Positions 11,701 through 24,800 of a stretch of DNA of 64,000 nucleotides are shown piece by piece. Location of the stretch: positions 15,344,001 to 15,408,000 of the forward strand of contig CM072345.1 of NCBI GenBank assembly GCA_036874045.1. Reading direction: 5' to 3'. The position numbers were made by a program, and so were the translations under genes. Under the pieces are notes generated by a model. The model was not told the DNA's origin. It worked only from the letters and a program-made list of their open reading frames with translations, and ran no database searches. This DNA comes from Cymodocea nodosa. Its lineage: Eukaryota > Streptophyta > Magnoliopsida > Alismatales > Cymodoceaceae. How positions within the stretch are numbered: position 1 is the first letter of the stretch; each line of letters starts with the position of its first letter.

Positions 11701-14700
11701 GAATAAGCTCCAAAAGAATTAACTAATTACCTCCATCCCCAGCCATTTAACAACATGAGCAACTGGAATTCCCTGGTTGTTCTGAAGGCCACTATGCAAT
11801 GAAGCAAGTGCATGGGTTCTTAGCTGGTGACAACAAGATATGCTTGCTTAGCAATTGTATCAATCAGAGAAAAGGGCAACTCAAAACAAAAATTAAGATG
11901 GTAAGAAGAGCAACCGGAGAAAATACAATATAACAAATGTTTATCAAATGAAAAACAAAAGACTAAAAAACTATTTGATAGCAGAAACGTGCATGTCACA
12001 TAACGGGTCAAGAAATCACTAGCCTTGAGTGCCAATACTCTCGTATTTAAGAGACAAAGAGTGTTTGGATACATGTCAAGAACATTAAATACATGAACAA
12101 AATTCCATCATGTACAACACTCCAGGTAAATGCGTGTGACAAAATAAAAAGTTAAATCAATTAAAACCATCAGGTAACTTTATATGAAAGAATATATAAA
12201 GTTTTTATGCAAGACATTTCCTTCCCTCATCTCACTTTGTGCAGTCTTCTTGCCTTTTAAAATTAACAAAAAGATTAAAAATGCTTTAAGAGACACCTTT
12301 GCAAAGTGAGCATGCATCAAGCAGGCCTGAAGATACGTTGCTTCTTTTGCAAGTCGGAAGAAGGCAATAAAATTTCCCATCCTGCAAGCTCTGATAACAG
12401 CATAATAACTAGTATAATTAGTATAGGTCGCACATGATTGAAAGAAACCAATTATTTCACCGTAAACAAAATATATGAACATGAAATTTTGTGCAGAAAT
12501 ATGTAAAAAGAGAATGAAACACAATAATAGTAACATGCTGCTAAATCATTCTAACCAAGATACCTAGCAACATCACGAGCAAAAAGGACCTCTTGGGACC
12601 CTCTTATCTTAGGAGTCATCCTTGCAAGATCAAGCGAGAGCTCAGCAGGTTCAACCTAACATGAATAGTTCATGTCCATTGACAAAACTTGGGTGATTCA
12701 AACACAAAAAAGTGGTTAGTAACTCACTTTATATCCAGGATGCTTATCAAGCTTGAGAAGTGCATAATAACCACGAAATTCCTTTTCTGTTAAAATGTTA
12801 ATTCCCTTCTTCCTATGATCATCATACACTTGAAATAACTCCACTGAGGTTTTATTCATCTGCTCAATATTTAGGTGTGCATCAAACCCCTCTGAGAAGC
12901 CCTCTCCTTTATTGTATTCGCACAACTCATGCATAGCAATGATGTGGAGTCTGATCTATACTTAGAAAAGAAACGAACAACATTAAAAGTGATAAAGATT
13001 ATGAAAAACTTATGTCAACTGTCATTCACAAATCAAACAAAGAAACAGACCATCTGTTCCAGCATGATTATAGCATTTTGGTTGAAAATGTGCTGCATCC
13101 TCAAGTCCATACGAATTGCCCGCAGTCTATCCCACAAGAAGTTGTACATGCCCAAGAACTTATAGTTATAAGGTTGGTTTATAATTTCAAGAAGATAGTC
13201 AATTGTCTTCTGTAAGATAGGCATTGGCCTTATTAAAACTGCTTCACGCTCTGCCATCCTGTTATACTGTATAAGCAAGACAACAGTTTTCATCATACTT
13301 TCATAAGTCAAAGGTAGGAGCTCTTTAATAAGAAATTTCTAGCTGACAGATTGAGAATCATGAATAAGAACCTTTTTGACTGCAAGAGATTCACTTGTTT
13401 GGTTTCTTTCTCCATCCAAGCGCTCATATTGATCAAGATCCCCTTTTCTTTCACGTTCCTCCCTTTCTGATCCTGCAAATAGATAAAGTCATAAAATATC
13501 ATAACTCATAGGTTTCAATCGGGCAAACAAAAATGTTAGAAGGCTCTAAGAATATGAAATAACTACCACCATTAAAAACACAAAACAGATGCATAAGTTA
13601 AAAGAGAAAATTACATGAATATAGATCTCTTACCTGGGCACATGTCTTGACAGAGACCAACTATAGCAGTAGATGGATCCTGATACTCAGAATCAGGTAA
13701 TATTCTTCTATCTTGGAACTCTCCAGTGAATTTTTTAGAATCATTCTCGGCAACCTTCATATTTTCAATCTGAGACTGATTGTGCTCAGTGTCAGATGAC
13801 TTATGCCATTTTGAATCAGGAAGTTTTTGTACTGATTGACTTAGTTCAGCACCAAAACGAGCCAATCGCTTTGCTTTGGCATGCATTTCCCTGTATTTTG
13901 AGAGCATACATCACTATAGTGTGAGGAAAGAACATGGAAAATCAATGATGTGGTAGTCATTTCACCTCTCAGCATCAAGATCATGAAAAGCAAACTGTGA
14001 TGTTGAAACATCATTGGAAATTTGTATAGGAGGAGATCTGGTTCTCTTAGGAGCATGATAGTCGCTTGACCTGGGTGGAGACAAGTTCCCATCAACATGT
14101 ACACAACCTGGATTTATTACATTATTAAATTGTTGATGACCCTGGAATTAAGGGGGAATTTCTTATTTTCAACAAACATATCAGGAGTTGAGTTGACCTG
14201 AATAGCAAATTGTATCGTGACTCTGAAATGACATACTTTAGCACTACTTCCTCAAACCAAATTTCAAGAAACCAAGGCACCAAGTTGCTTAGTGTTAAGC
14301 AGGGGAACCTCGGTGGCCTTGGTGAGTGGGCATCTTAAGAAAGAAAAAGGTTTCTTGTTTTTACTTTTTTATTATTATATATTGTTATAATAGTATATCA
14401 ATGCAATTATGGATTGATATATTCTTTCTAAACCCAATTAAACACTGAAATGACTAGATAACATTTAAATAATGAAAAATAACATGTTAAGAATAAAGTA
14501 TCATGAGCTTAAGATCGTAAAAACAAAAGGTAAAAATAAACAATATTTATAAAAGATAAATATACATTAACATCTAAATGAGTGTCCCTAATTTTCCCTT
14601 ATTAAACCCAGATCCGACAAAAATTCTGACCAAATTGATAAAAAGCTAACACCCAGATGGTTAATGGACCCAAGGCAACTTAATAACTATACAAGAGACA

Positions 14701-16057
14701 AAGAAAAGTGAAATCAGCTAAGTTCCACGGTAATCACAATCATCATAGTTCAAAAGTCTACAAAGCATGCCAAATTCTAGAAGAAAAATTAGATTACACC
14801 TGCTAAACCTATGTGGATCAACAATGAATTGAAACCATGGTAGAAAGTGGTGGTGTATACCATGACATATAAAAAGAGAACAATTAGTATTTTTTTTTGT
14901 TGTTTTCAAAGTCAAGTTACATAATTTCTCTCACTTGGAGCTTCAAGTGACATCGTGCACGGACCTGAGTGACCTAGCTTCCACTATGGGAGCATCAAGA
15001 TGGTTGCCTTCGGACACCAAAGTAGATGTTTGTACATTCCTTCTACTTTGAAGAATCCCATCCCTATAAGCATCCAGTCCATTAAAATCAATATGAAAAT
15101 ATCAGTACATTATGCATTGATGAACAGAGATCTTTCATTTCAGCTTTAACTGCTTTAGCTTTTGCACTAATAAAATAACCTTTACAACTTGATGACACAA
15201 ACAATTAAATATCTTGATTTTTCTAATAGGAATAATATCTTAGCTTCCACTTGGTAGATGGAAAGCATGGTCCAACAACTTGACTACATCAGGCCAGCAG
15301 TTACATGGCAAATTCAATTCCTGCTTTAGAAATATGGTGTGCCAATTTCATGTCAGGCACTGGAACAAAGAAACTAGTTTATGCGTAAGGATGCCGAATG
15401 CATGAATGCATCTAGGTTCTTTGTGTCGTAATCAGTGCCTGAAGTGTTACCCTTATCTTCGGAAAAAAAAACTTACCCTTCTTCCCTTTTTTCTTTTGAT
15501 GCCATTTTCGTTACCTATTTTGTAGTGATCACCTATTAGTATCACCATATTTTACATATTGCACTCTTACTGTGGTCATGCCTAGTTTAAGGAGCAAAGT
15601 TTGACGTGTTTCTCTTTGTTCAATTATTCGAATTGTTGTTCCCTTGGTTCGAAGCCAACTCTTGCTAACAAATATGAAAATCCTTGTTCTCCTGAGCAAT
15701 GTTTTTTCTTAAGTGGACGTGTGACGAGTCCAGGAAATCTCGAGAGACTCTATGAGATTGAGATACAGGCATTTGCATGAATTTCTTGGAATGAGTGCGG
15801 GAGAAACTTCATATCAAATCGAGATAAACAAAAGACAAAATTTTGTTCTTTCGTTACCTCTCGTGGTGGTAGTGCTGCTCCTGCTCTTGCTTCTGCTGCA
15901 AAGTCGTAGAATGCATTGGTGTAGGGTCATTGCCGACAGGAGGATTAGATGTGGTGGTGACGGGGGCGGCGGCGGCGGTGGCGAAACTGCCGAAGTGGGT
16001 CGGCGATCTCGGAGGGAAAGAAGGACCAGAGTTCTTCCCGAATCCCTGGAAAGCCAT
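8791..16057 (-). CDS. SAC3B: SAC3 family protein B (SAC3/GANP domain, TREX-2 mRNA-export subunit)
   Basis: Minus-strand exons in transcript order: 16057-15858, 15063 to about 14950, 14141-13966, 13890-13634, 13472-13372, 13266-13051, 12955-12728, 12655-12564, 12390-12297, 11823-11731, 11652-10832, 10751-10637 and 10566-8791. All junctions except the end of exon 2 join in phase with GT-AG sites. The predicted protein is about 1,420 aa. The N-terminus starts MAFQGFGKNSGP, as in plant SAC3B. The SAC3/GANP core starts with GLCQDMCPG and an arginine/glutamate-rich GDLDQYERLDG segment (about residues 240-280). It continues through AEREAVLIRPMPILQKT, LRAIRMDLRMQHIFNQ, CEYNKGEGFSEGFDAHLN and NFIAFFRLAKEATYLQ. 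A long plant-specific C-terminal half ends NLSIYF. In Arabidopsis SAC3B scaffolds TREX-2 (with THP1, DSS1 and centrin) at the nuclear pore and affects transgene silencing. The exon 2 donor is unresolved: phase 0 is needed, while the best-looking donors are phase 2. Confidence 0.9.
14142..14949 (-). other. SAC3B intron 2, boundary unresolved
   Basis: No confident coding exon is seen in this 800-bp interval. Exon 2 offers phase-2 donors (near 14974 and 14966), but exon 3 starting at 14141 needs phase 0. Either a weak phase-0 donor near 14960 is used or a small exon hides here. Confidence 0.4.
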
Positions 16058-18640
16058 TGAAGTCGACGATCAGTGGCGGAGTACTGGCAGCGGGCGGACC
16101 TCGGCAGGAGGTACGGTTACGAATCTGTTTGCAGGCCCCCCACGATTTGCTAGAGAGGGAAGGGAAACAAGAAAGTCCGCTTTATTGGTTACTCGGGTCG
16201 AGAAGGATCCGGAAAGAACAAAAAAAACCTATTTTTACCGATGAAAAATAGGGAAGAATAAATTATTTATTGGTTGAGCTTAATCTCAAAGTTTTACCTT
16301 TAATCCTTTGTTATGAGTTAGATTCTTGACTTATTCTTCTGGCGAGAGAAAAAAAAAAAAAATCTTTTCTGTGGGACTTAATATTACAACCTCAATGTCA
16401 TGAAACTACATTAGAAAAAAAAATTACTACAACTTGATGATAATAAAGGAATTATTTAATGGTTTCTCATGACGGGTTGTTTTTGTATTTATTTTAAATT
16501 TAAATGAAAATATAAATAAATTATTTATTGATTTAATACTTGTTATATTATAATAATTAATACAATTTCATCTAGAATAATTGTAATCTAAAGAAGTTAT
16601 ATGTTAGAAATTTTATTTTGATGATGGATATTTTACTTAATTTGAAAATAAGTTTAAATAAGTTTAAGTATAAGTCTTTACCTTAGTCATATAGTTAGAC
16701 ATTAATAGGTTTTTGAAAAGTCATATAGTTATGGTTAATATTTCAAATTAATCAAAGAATTATATTAAAAATTCGTATAGTTATAATTATCTATACGTGT
16801 ATTTTTAAACAATTTAAATTTTCATGTACTTTCCATATACATTATTTAAGAAAATTTAAAAAGTTATTAGATAAGTGTTCAAATTTTTTAAGTATTAATT
16901 GAAAAATTGTTTGAATTTTAAGTAATATAATATTAAGTTTTCATTTTTAGTTATGTATTTTGTAGTTAAAAATTATTAAATAAGTGTTTAAATTTTTACA
17001 AATGTTACAAGATAAGTATTTGATTAAAGTGATAACTTAAGAGAAAAATTCTACGATTTTTTAGAATGAATATTCTTGATGGATCTATAACAAGAGAACG
17101 TAGGTATCATATAAAAACATGATGAATGTGGGTAATTTGAAATTCAAAAGAATATGAAATCATAGAAATATGGAAAAATTAGATGAACATATTAAATGTA
17201 GAACTCTAGTTTGACTATTATAAATAAGAAATACGAGTTACATTTCATATCATCTAAATTTAATATTAAAAAATCTTAATCTAATACAATGTCACTATTC
17301 AAAGTACGAGAGAAAGTTTCCGCATACACACTAACAACTACTTACATCACACGATATCAATTTGAAGAGTTAAGGGTCAAATGAATCAAAATTGAAGATA
17401 AATGAAGAATTTAGAAGAGTAAAGTTCTAATAGCTGCTGAGGAAAAACTTAGATAGATAAAGGTGAAAATGTTTTGTACACTAAGTTAGAAGATCATAAA
17501 ATTTAAGTTCTATATGTAGTTATTCTTATTAAGGATAAATTCTGAAAGTATTATAAATTATGTCCTATTGTAATAAATTGTAAAAAGTATATACATAATA
17601 GATAAATAATTTAAAAAAGATTTATTTCCAATCCTTGTTTTCAACATATATACGATGTTATGTTCTCCTGTAAACATTACAGATCATATATCTTAATTAA
17701 ATCATTGTTAACACATTGATCAATACCTGTTTTTACAAGTCTACTTGTTAAATGTCTTTATTAAATTATCGTAAGAATAATTTTCTCACCAGGTCCTTTT
17801 TGACAACCTCATTATTATTATTATTTCTATTACCGGGTTTATGACTATCTTTCAAAACATGTGTTTTTTTAGGTCACCTTATACCCTAAGGAAAGAATTG
17901 AATGCAGGAAAAATGAAATCTTTCAATCTCCATAGCTTCAATGGGTTTATTTATTTTCCTCCTTCAACGACCATCTCTATATAAAAAAAAAGTTTTAAAA
18001 ATGTACTTCTCCACCATAAGATCGACAAAAAATCTGTAGATGAAAAATATATTAAGTTCTAGCAATCCATGTTAAATTTAAAATATATACGTGGGGATGA
18101 GGTTTTCAGGTATAATTGCCTTTTATAATAATATATGCTACAACTTTTTTGATGAATTGATGTAATTGCAATTTGATCATTTCATGAGTTTAAGAAGTAC
18201 GACGAGTAGAGAAACGAGACACCGTTGATAATAAATTATAGATCGATAATATAGACTTCTATGTCTTTTGAGAAGTTTTTTTACAGACATAAATTAATTA
18301 TTCTCATCAATATGATCATTTTCCGAATATCGTATTTTATGCGTTGGAAAAAAATTGTAAGAAAAAACATAAATAAATGAGAGTGATCTTATTGAAGGAA
18401 CAAATAAAAAAATAAAAATAAAAGGTATTTTCAACCTATTAAAAAGGTATAAAATAAGTAGTCGTTGAAGCAAGGATCTACATAAAATTATCGAGAGGAG
18501 AAGGACCTCATCCAAAAATTCGTAAAACTCGGGAGGCGGGGAGAAAACTGGAAAAGCAGAGGTGAGTAGTCATCATGACTCACGATCCTTCTGCCCTTTA
18601 AAACGTCACTTATTTCGGAAAGCCACGAGAGGAGACAACT
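16058..18640. other. Divergent intergenic region between SAC3B and PIEZO
   Basis: About 2.6 kb of very AT-rich sequence between the SAC3B ATG (minus strand) and the PIEZO leader. The first roughly 150 bp beside SAC3B and the last 250 bp beside PIEZO are more GC-rich, as expected of 5' UTRs and core promoters. I see no gene, LTR pair or clear transposon here. Confidence 0.55.
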
Positions 18641-18878
18641 ACCAGTCCACAACGAACCAAAAAGGCACCCCTTCCGTAAACGAAGATGATCAGAGGAAGA
18701 GGAAGAGAAACAGAACCTGACAGATCGTTTCGTCGTTTCTGATCGCTTTCCACCTCCCGTTTGTCCGCGATCGCACGATCGATCGTCCGTCCCTCTGGTG
18801 GGAGGGAGCAGATCTCATCGTGCGAGGTTGTTCTGCTGGGGCAGAGGAGAATGCGCGGTTGATATGTGGTGATCGGAA
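18641..18878 (+). promoter_or_regulatory. PIEZO 5' leader with three upstream ORFs
   Basis: A GC-rich leader. It contains ATG 18686, followed by an 18-codon frame ending at TGA. It also contains a 3-codon uORF at 18851-18862 (M-R-G-stop) and a 2-codon uORF at 18864-18872 (M-W-stop). The last uORF stops 6 nt before the main ATG at 18879. Whether all are transcribed depends on the unknown start site. Confidence 0.5.
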
Positions 18879-21800
18879 ATGGGAAGAGTGCTCGGGGCAG
18901 TCGTGCTGCCTCTGCTGCTTCTCGCAGGTAACCCCATTCGCTTTTTTATTTGGTGATTTTGGAGTTTTTTAAGTGTCACGTTGTTAATTTACATGGCGTT
19001 TCCATAGGCTTTAGAGGCTGATCTCTCCATCATCTATGATATTGTATCCATACCAAGTAATTGTCGAACTTATGATGATATTTAAGAATGAGTAACGTGC
19101 TTCTCACTAAATCGTGTCCTTATACATCCTCTTCCACCTAAACATTTAGTTTTAAATAATTTATCGAATGCTGTTCACGCTACAAGCATCGTGGATCTTT
19201 AGTTAACTTACGAGTCCTTGTGCTGTCACTCGGTAATGTATTTCACCTCGTTGTGCGCAATGCTTTTGACACGGTCGAGTGGTTCAACGAGTTGGATGTT
19301 CGGTTACTTGAGTTGGCCTCAGTCCCGACTCCCGAGTAAATAGATGAGGCATTCCCGCACATATCTTACTTAAGTTCGTGCGTTGCTTTTTTTTCTTTGG
19401 ATAGGTTACAATCTTTCTATTATAATTAATTGCACACATGTAGCTTCTGATTATTTCCCCAGCTATTTCCATCGACTTTTCATTCTCATTGTTGGGTGTC
19501 TAGTACACGTGTCCCAACTAAGCCACATGTGGTGGAGGAGGTGTCTGATGCTTTACTATGAAAGTTGAAAACTAGATGCCCAAGGTCACGCTCGAATAGC
19601 TCGTGATTGTGGTGCTGCTGATACTTTAAGGAGTTAAAGGAGTCTTTGCTATTACCTTTGGGGTTTTAGTATAATGACAATACCTAATCCAAACAAGTGG
19701 TGCCCACTGTAGGGCATAGAGCCTAAGTTCTTGAGGTAAGGGGCAATGTTCATTTCTTTGTGGTGAAATGGAAGTAAATACAAGCAGGATGATTTCACTC
19801 AATGACACAAACTATCAAACTTAGAAAGGGAAGATAAAAGATCTTCTTTATATAAAAGAATATTATATGCCTGTGTTTAAAGTAGATAAGTCAGAAGACA
19901 AATCTAAGGAACAGTGGACAATACTTCATCTACTAGCATGTTGCTTCATTTGATAGTGGGTTGATGATAATATGTTGAATCACATTAGTGATGAAGAAAA
20001 TGCAGGTACTTGTGGTAGAAGTTGTAGAAGTTATATACTCGAAAGGAAGACACCAACAAGATGTTTTTGATCAAATAATTGATGCATTTGAGATATCGAG
20101 ACAACATCTTTTTGGTAGATCATGTGAACACATTCCAGGGAATCATAAATCAATTGTTTTCGATGGATATCACATTTGATGATGAGGTGAGAGCCTTATT
20201 ACTTTTAGGATCATTGTCAGATACTTGGGAGACTTTGAAAGTTATGCCTTGCAATTCAGCTCTTGATGGTATTGTCACTTGGAACTATGTGAAGACCAAT
20301 GTGATGAATGAAGAGTCTAGAATGATTGTAGATGATTCCTCCTCTCACTCAGAAGTGCTAGTTACTGAGACATGAGGGAGAAGTCAAGAGTAAAGATTCC
20401 AAAGGTTCTAAAAGAGGCAGAAGTAAGTTTAAAGATAAGTATGTAAATGTTGAGTACTACCATTGCTACGAGAAAGGTCATACTAAGAAATTTTGTCAGA
20501 AGTTGAAAAAAAACAAGAAAAGGAAGAAGGTATAACAATAGGACAATGATAGTGATAGTAAGGGAAGAATTGCTTTCGCTATTGAGGAGTTGTTTGTGAT
20601 GATGATGTAGTAAATCTTGTAGGTGATTATAAGATAGTTTGGGTGTCAGATAATGAAGCTACCATTCATACTATAGCTCAAAGAGATTTCTTCACATCTT
20701 ATACTCTAAGTGATTTTGGAGTTGTGAAGATGGGGAACAATGATAGAGCAAAAATCATTGACAAAGGAGATACATATTTAGAGACTACAAATGACACAAG
20801 ATTAATCCTTAGATCAGTTAGACATGTTGAGAGTTTGAGGCTCAACATCATTTCAGTTAGGAAGCTTGATGATGAAGGGTAATTGAGTAGTTTTGGAGAT
20901 GGACAGCATAAGCTTACTAAAGGAAGCATGATTGTGATGAAAGGTAAAAAATTATCTTACTTGCATTATATTCATACTAAACTCTCTAGTGTTTCTGTTA
21001 ATGCATTAAAGAATGAAGATTAAAGTGTGTTGCAGCATAAGAGACTTGGTCGCATAAGTGAGAAGAGAATGATAATGCTTTTGAAGAAGAATCTTCTGTC
21101 AAAGTTGAAGAGTGTACATTTGAAGAATTGTACAGATTGCTTGGTAGGAAAACAACATCGAATTACCTTCAAAAGCTAACCTCCTTTCAAGAAGCCATAG
21201 ATGTTAGAGCTAATTTACTCTGATGTATGTGGATTGATAAAGGTAACAACACATGGTGAAGCTAAATATTTAGTCACTATTCACCCACATAACCCTATTA
21301 GGGCTTGTGGAGGAAGAGAGAAAAACATCTTTTGGGAGAGGTGTGACTGTTTTTTGTCAATCTCTTTTACTGTTACACCACCTTGATCATAGGGCCGATC
21401 GGAGGGACATTCGTGGTCGAATCAAGCTGAAATTTCAATAGCAAGGTTGTGGCTTGATACTTTTCAAATTAGATGGTTGGATCTATGATCAAAATAGTAG
21501 AGTTAGATTTGTAAGGAGTTTCAGAAGTAGTTCATAACTGTAGTTCTGCAGCGTGCATCCTTGGCAGAAGTTTTATTTAGGGAGCAAAATGAAGTTTGTT
21601 TGGGCTAAAATTTTTTTAGTGGATCAAGGACCTGGAGCTTCATTCTTGTCAATTTTCATGATTTTTAGAGCAGTGTAGTGATAGTAGAATTTTCTAGAAT
21701 AGGGAAGGCCAAATTTGGTAAAATTAGTTTTCCTCTTGTTTGTGTTATTAGTTCTTGTGTCATTGTTGATGATAGTGAATGTGTGATTTCTCTAGTTGAT

Positions 21801-24800
21801 TACTAGAGAAGACCTTGTGGAGGATTTGGAGGTGGACCACTTGGTCCCATGGTTTTTCTTCCTCACACCGAGAAAGTTTTTCATGTAAAAGGCTTGGTGT
21901 GTTCTTACTTTGGTTTACTTAATCGTTATACTTGATTTCACTATCAACTAGTTGTTTGCAAGCCTCAGATTAGGTCCTAGTTTTTCCCAACAAGTGGCAC
22001 CTATTGTGGGACTTAAACCCACAATCACAAGGTTAAGTAGGATTGGAGTCGGGGGTCACAGGTTTGAGTCTTAGTAAGTGTGTTTGTGTGTATGCATGTT
22101 GGGAGAGGATTGTTAGGTACCTAACACGTGTTGGTAGTGCGTGTGCCCCAATTAAGTCGCCTACGCTAGAAGAGGTGCTTGACATTTTACTATGACGGGA
22201 GAGGGGCATGATTGAAAGTTGGAAATCAGATGCCTAGGGTCACACTTGAACAACTCGTAACTATAGTGTTGTTGATCCTTTAAAAGGAGTTGAGGAGTTT
22301 TTGCTATCACCTTATGATTTTAGCATAGTGGCAGCATTTGACGCAAACACTCATTTGCATCATCCAACCTTTGATTGCCTTTACTAATGTGGGTAAAGCG
22401 TGAATACCAATGTGTCTGAATAGAAAGAAACAAATGCTTAGTATAATAATGTTTCTTAGTATAATGTTGAAAGTGTACCACTTTTCTATCCTATACCTTA
22501 TCCACTTGTACAATCTACTTTAGTTGAATTTCTAGTTAGAGTCACTCTGTCTTAGTTTTGTGTTACATCCTATTAAGTATTCTGTTATTATGTATATTGA
22601 ATTAGTTTGTTACACATAGGGGTAGTTTTGTCCTTAGCCACTTGGAAGTACACAAATGTTATAAATAAACCCTCAACGTGTGCTTTTAGAGGATGATGAA
22701 TCTTGCGTCTTTTTGTGATCACCTAGAGAGAATCATTCAGTTGAGTTCCATCTGTGGACGTACCCAATTGGGGAACCACGTTAAACCTTGGTGTTTTTTG
22801 CAGTTGTTTCACACGTTTTCTCATTTGTCTTCTTCTTTCTTCTCCACGAGTCTAAGCTTCTCCCTTTCTACATTTCTCTTCGCATAACAAGTGGTATCAG
22901 AGCGAAACTTGAGGAGTTGGTTGTGGATTAGTCTTGAAAGAAGAAAAGAAAGATCTTGGCCAACGCACGAGCCAACACCCACGCCCGCGCCCAACGCCTG
23001 CGCCTGATGCCCACGCCCACGCCCAACGCCTGCGCTCGACGCCCAACGCCCGACGCTTGCGTTCTTGCTCGCACGATCGTCCATGTTTTTGCCTGCGCCA
23101 GCGTCTGCGCGCATTCACCCACGTTCTTGCTCGTGCGATCGTCTGCGTTTCTGCCCAAGCCAACGTCCGCGCACATTCGCCCGCGTTCTTGCTCTCGTGA
23201 TTGTCCGCATTTCTGCCCGTGCCAGCGTCCGCGTGCATTCGCCCACGTTCTTGCTCGCGCGATCGTTTGCATCCGCGTCCTCGCCCGACGCCAACGCCCG
23301 CATGCATTTGTCTGTGTCATTGCCTGCGCTAGCGCTCGTGCGTGATCGCTCACGTTCCACTCGACGCCAGCGTTCACGTATCAACGCTTGCGTTCTTCGT
23401 TCAACGCCAGCGCTCGCAGTTTGCTCACGCGATCTTTGCTTGCGACTTGTGTTCGTGACAAAGCATCCATGGTTGGAATTCTTGTTCGACGCCTGCGATA
23501 TTGAATTTGATAATGTGCACTTGGTCATTCTTCGTTTCCACGTTGGTGAAACGAGTAGTAAGAATTCCTATCATAATTTTTGAAGTTTGTTGTTGTAATT
23601 TTGCAAAATTCTTTTTCGGCCTTTTTTGGGTAGACCAAGTGTGGCCAGTTCTTTGAAATTCTTTAGTAGTTCTTTGGAATTTTTTGAAGTTCTTTAGGAA
23701 TTCTTTCTGTTTCTTGAGACAGTACGTGTGATCTTGACTCATCTTTGTTTGTTTGGGATTCTTTGCGAGTGATCTTTTGAATTTGGTAGCTGTATTTTGC
23801 TAGTTGGGATATTTTAAATGAAAGATTCATCTGCAGCTTTGGGATAGCAAATTTTGTGCTTATTTGTTGTCCGAATTCTTTGGTATTTGCTTGTTGTGTT
23901 TGTGTTGTTCTACTGTCATGACATCTTCAGTCTTAAAAGTTGAGAAGTTCAATGGCAAGAATAACTTTAGTTTGTGGCAGATTAAGATGAAAGTACTTTT
24001 GAAACAGCAGGGTATTTGGACTCCCTTAAATGTGGAGACAACTCTAGATAAGAAGTCTGCCGAATTTGAACAATAAGAGGAGAAGACACATTCGACTATT
24101 CTGCTATGTTTATTAAATAAGATAATCATTGAGGTAGCAGATGAAAATACAGCTTTGGATCTTTGGAATAAGTTAGAATTTCTGTATATGACTGAGTCTC
24201 TCACGAATAAGCTGTTGTTGAAGTAAAAACTGTTCTCTCTAAGAATGAAGGAAGGTACATCATTAAAGTAACATTTGGATCAACTCAATACCATTCTCAT
24301 GGAGCTGAGGAACATTGGTGTTACTGTGGAAGATGAGGATACTGCTCTCATCTTATTGGTATCTCTCCCTCTCTCCTTTAAGAATTTTCTGCAATCTTTT
24401 GTGGTTGGTAAAGATTCTATTACCTTGGAGGAGGTAAGATCGAGTCTTCATTTTCGAGAATTGAGACATTTAGCTACATATGGTAGCAATAATACTGACG
24501 GATCAGGTTTGATAGTGCATCATTCAGAGTCTAGAGGACGACAGAGTAGAAGAGATAACATGTGTAGAAGCAGAAGTAAGTCTAGAGGAAGATTTTCCAA
24601 GGACACTTACAATTATTGCAAGGAAAATGGGCATTGGAAGGTAAACTGCCCTAAATTGAAGATTAAGGGAAATGCAACAGTTGCTGAAAATGGAGACTCA
24701 AGGTCTGACTGTGATTTCTCCCTTACTGTATGCTGTAGTGTTTACTCCGATCAGAGTTGGATTATGGATTCTAGTGCATCACATCATATGACTCCCAACA

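Noticed and set aside
15752..16251. Plus-strand frames of 102 and 104 codons opposite SAC3B exon 1
   Set aside because: They are antisense shadows of the SAC3B first exon and leader, with simple-sequence Gly/Leu runs.
22031..22072. tRNA-like segment with GGTTTGAGTC
   Set aside because: Only the B-box-like part is convincing; no acceptor or anticodon stem can be drawn.
23060..23277. Regular repeats with constant period, considered as a CRISPR-like array
   Set aside because: The units are contiguous 62-bp tandem repeats with no conserved repeat/unique spacer alternation, and they lie inside a plant retrotransposon.
22821..23583. Several long open frames on both strands (up to 172 codons) rich in Arg, Ala and Cys
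   Set aside because: They come from the GC-rich tandem-repeat leader of Copia-1, where stop codons are rare in all frames. The residues are low complexity and the frames overlap each other on both strands.
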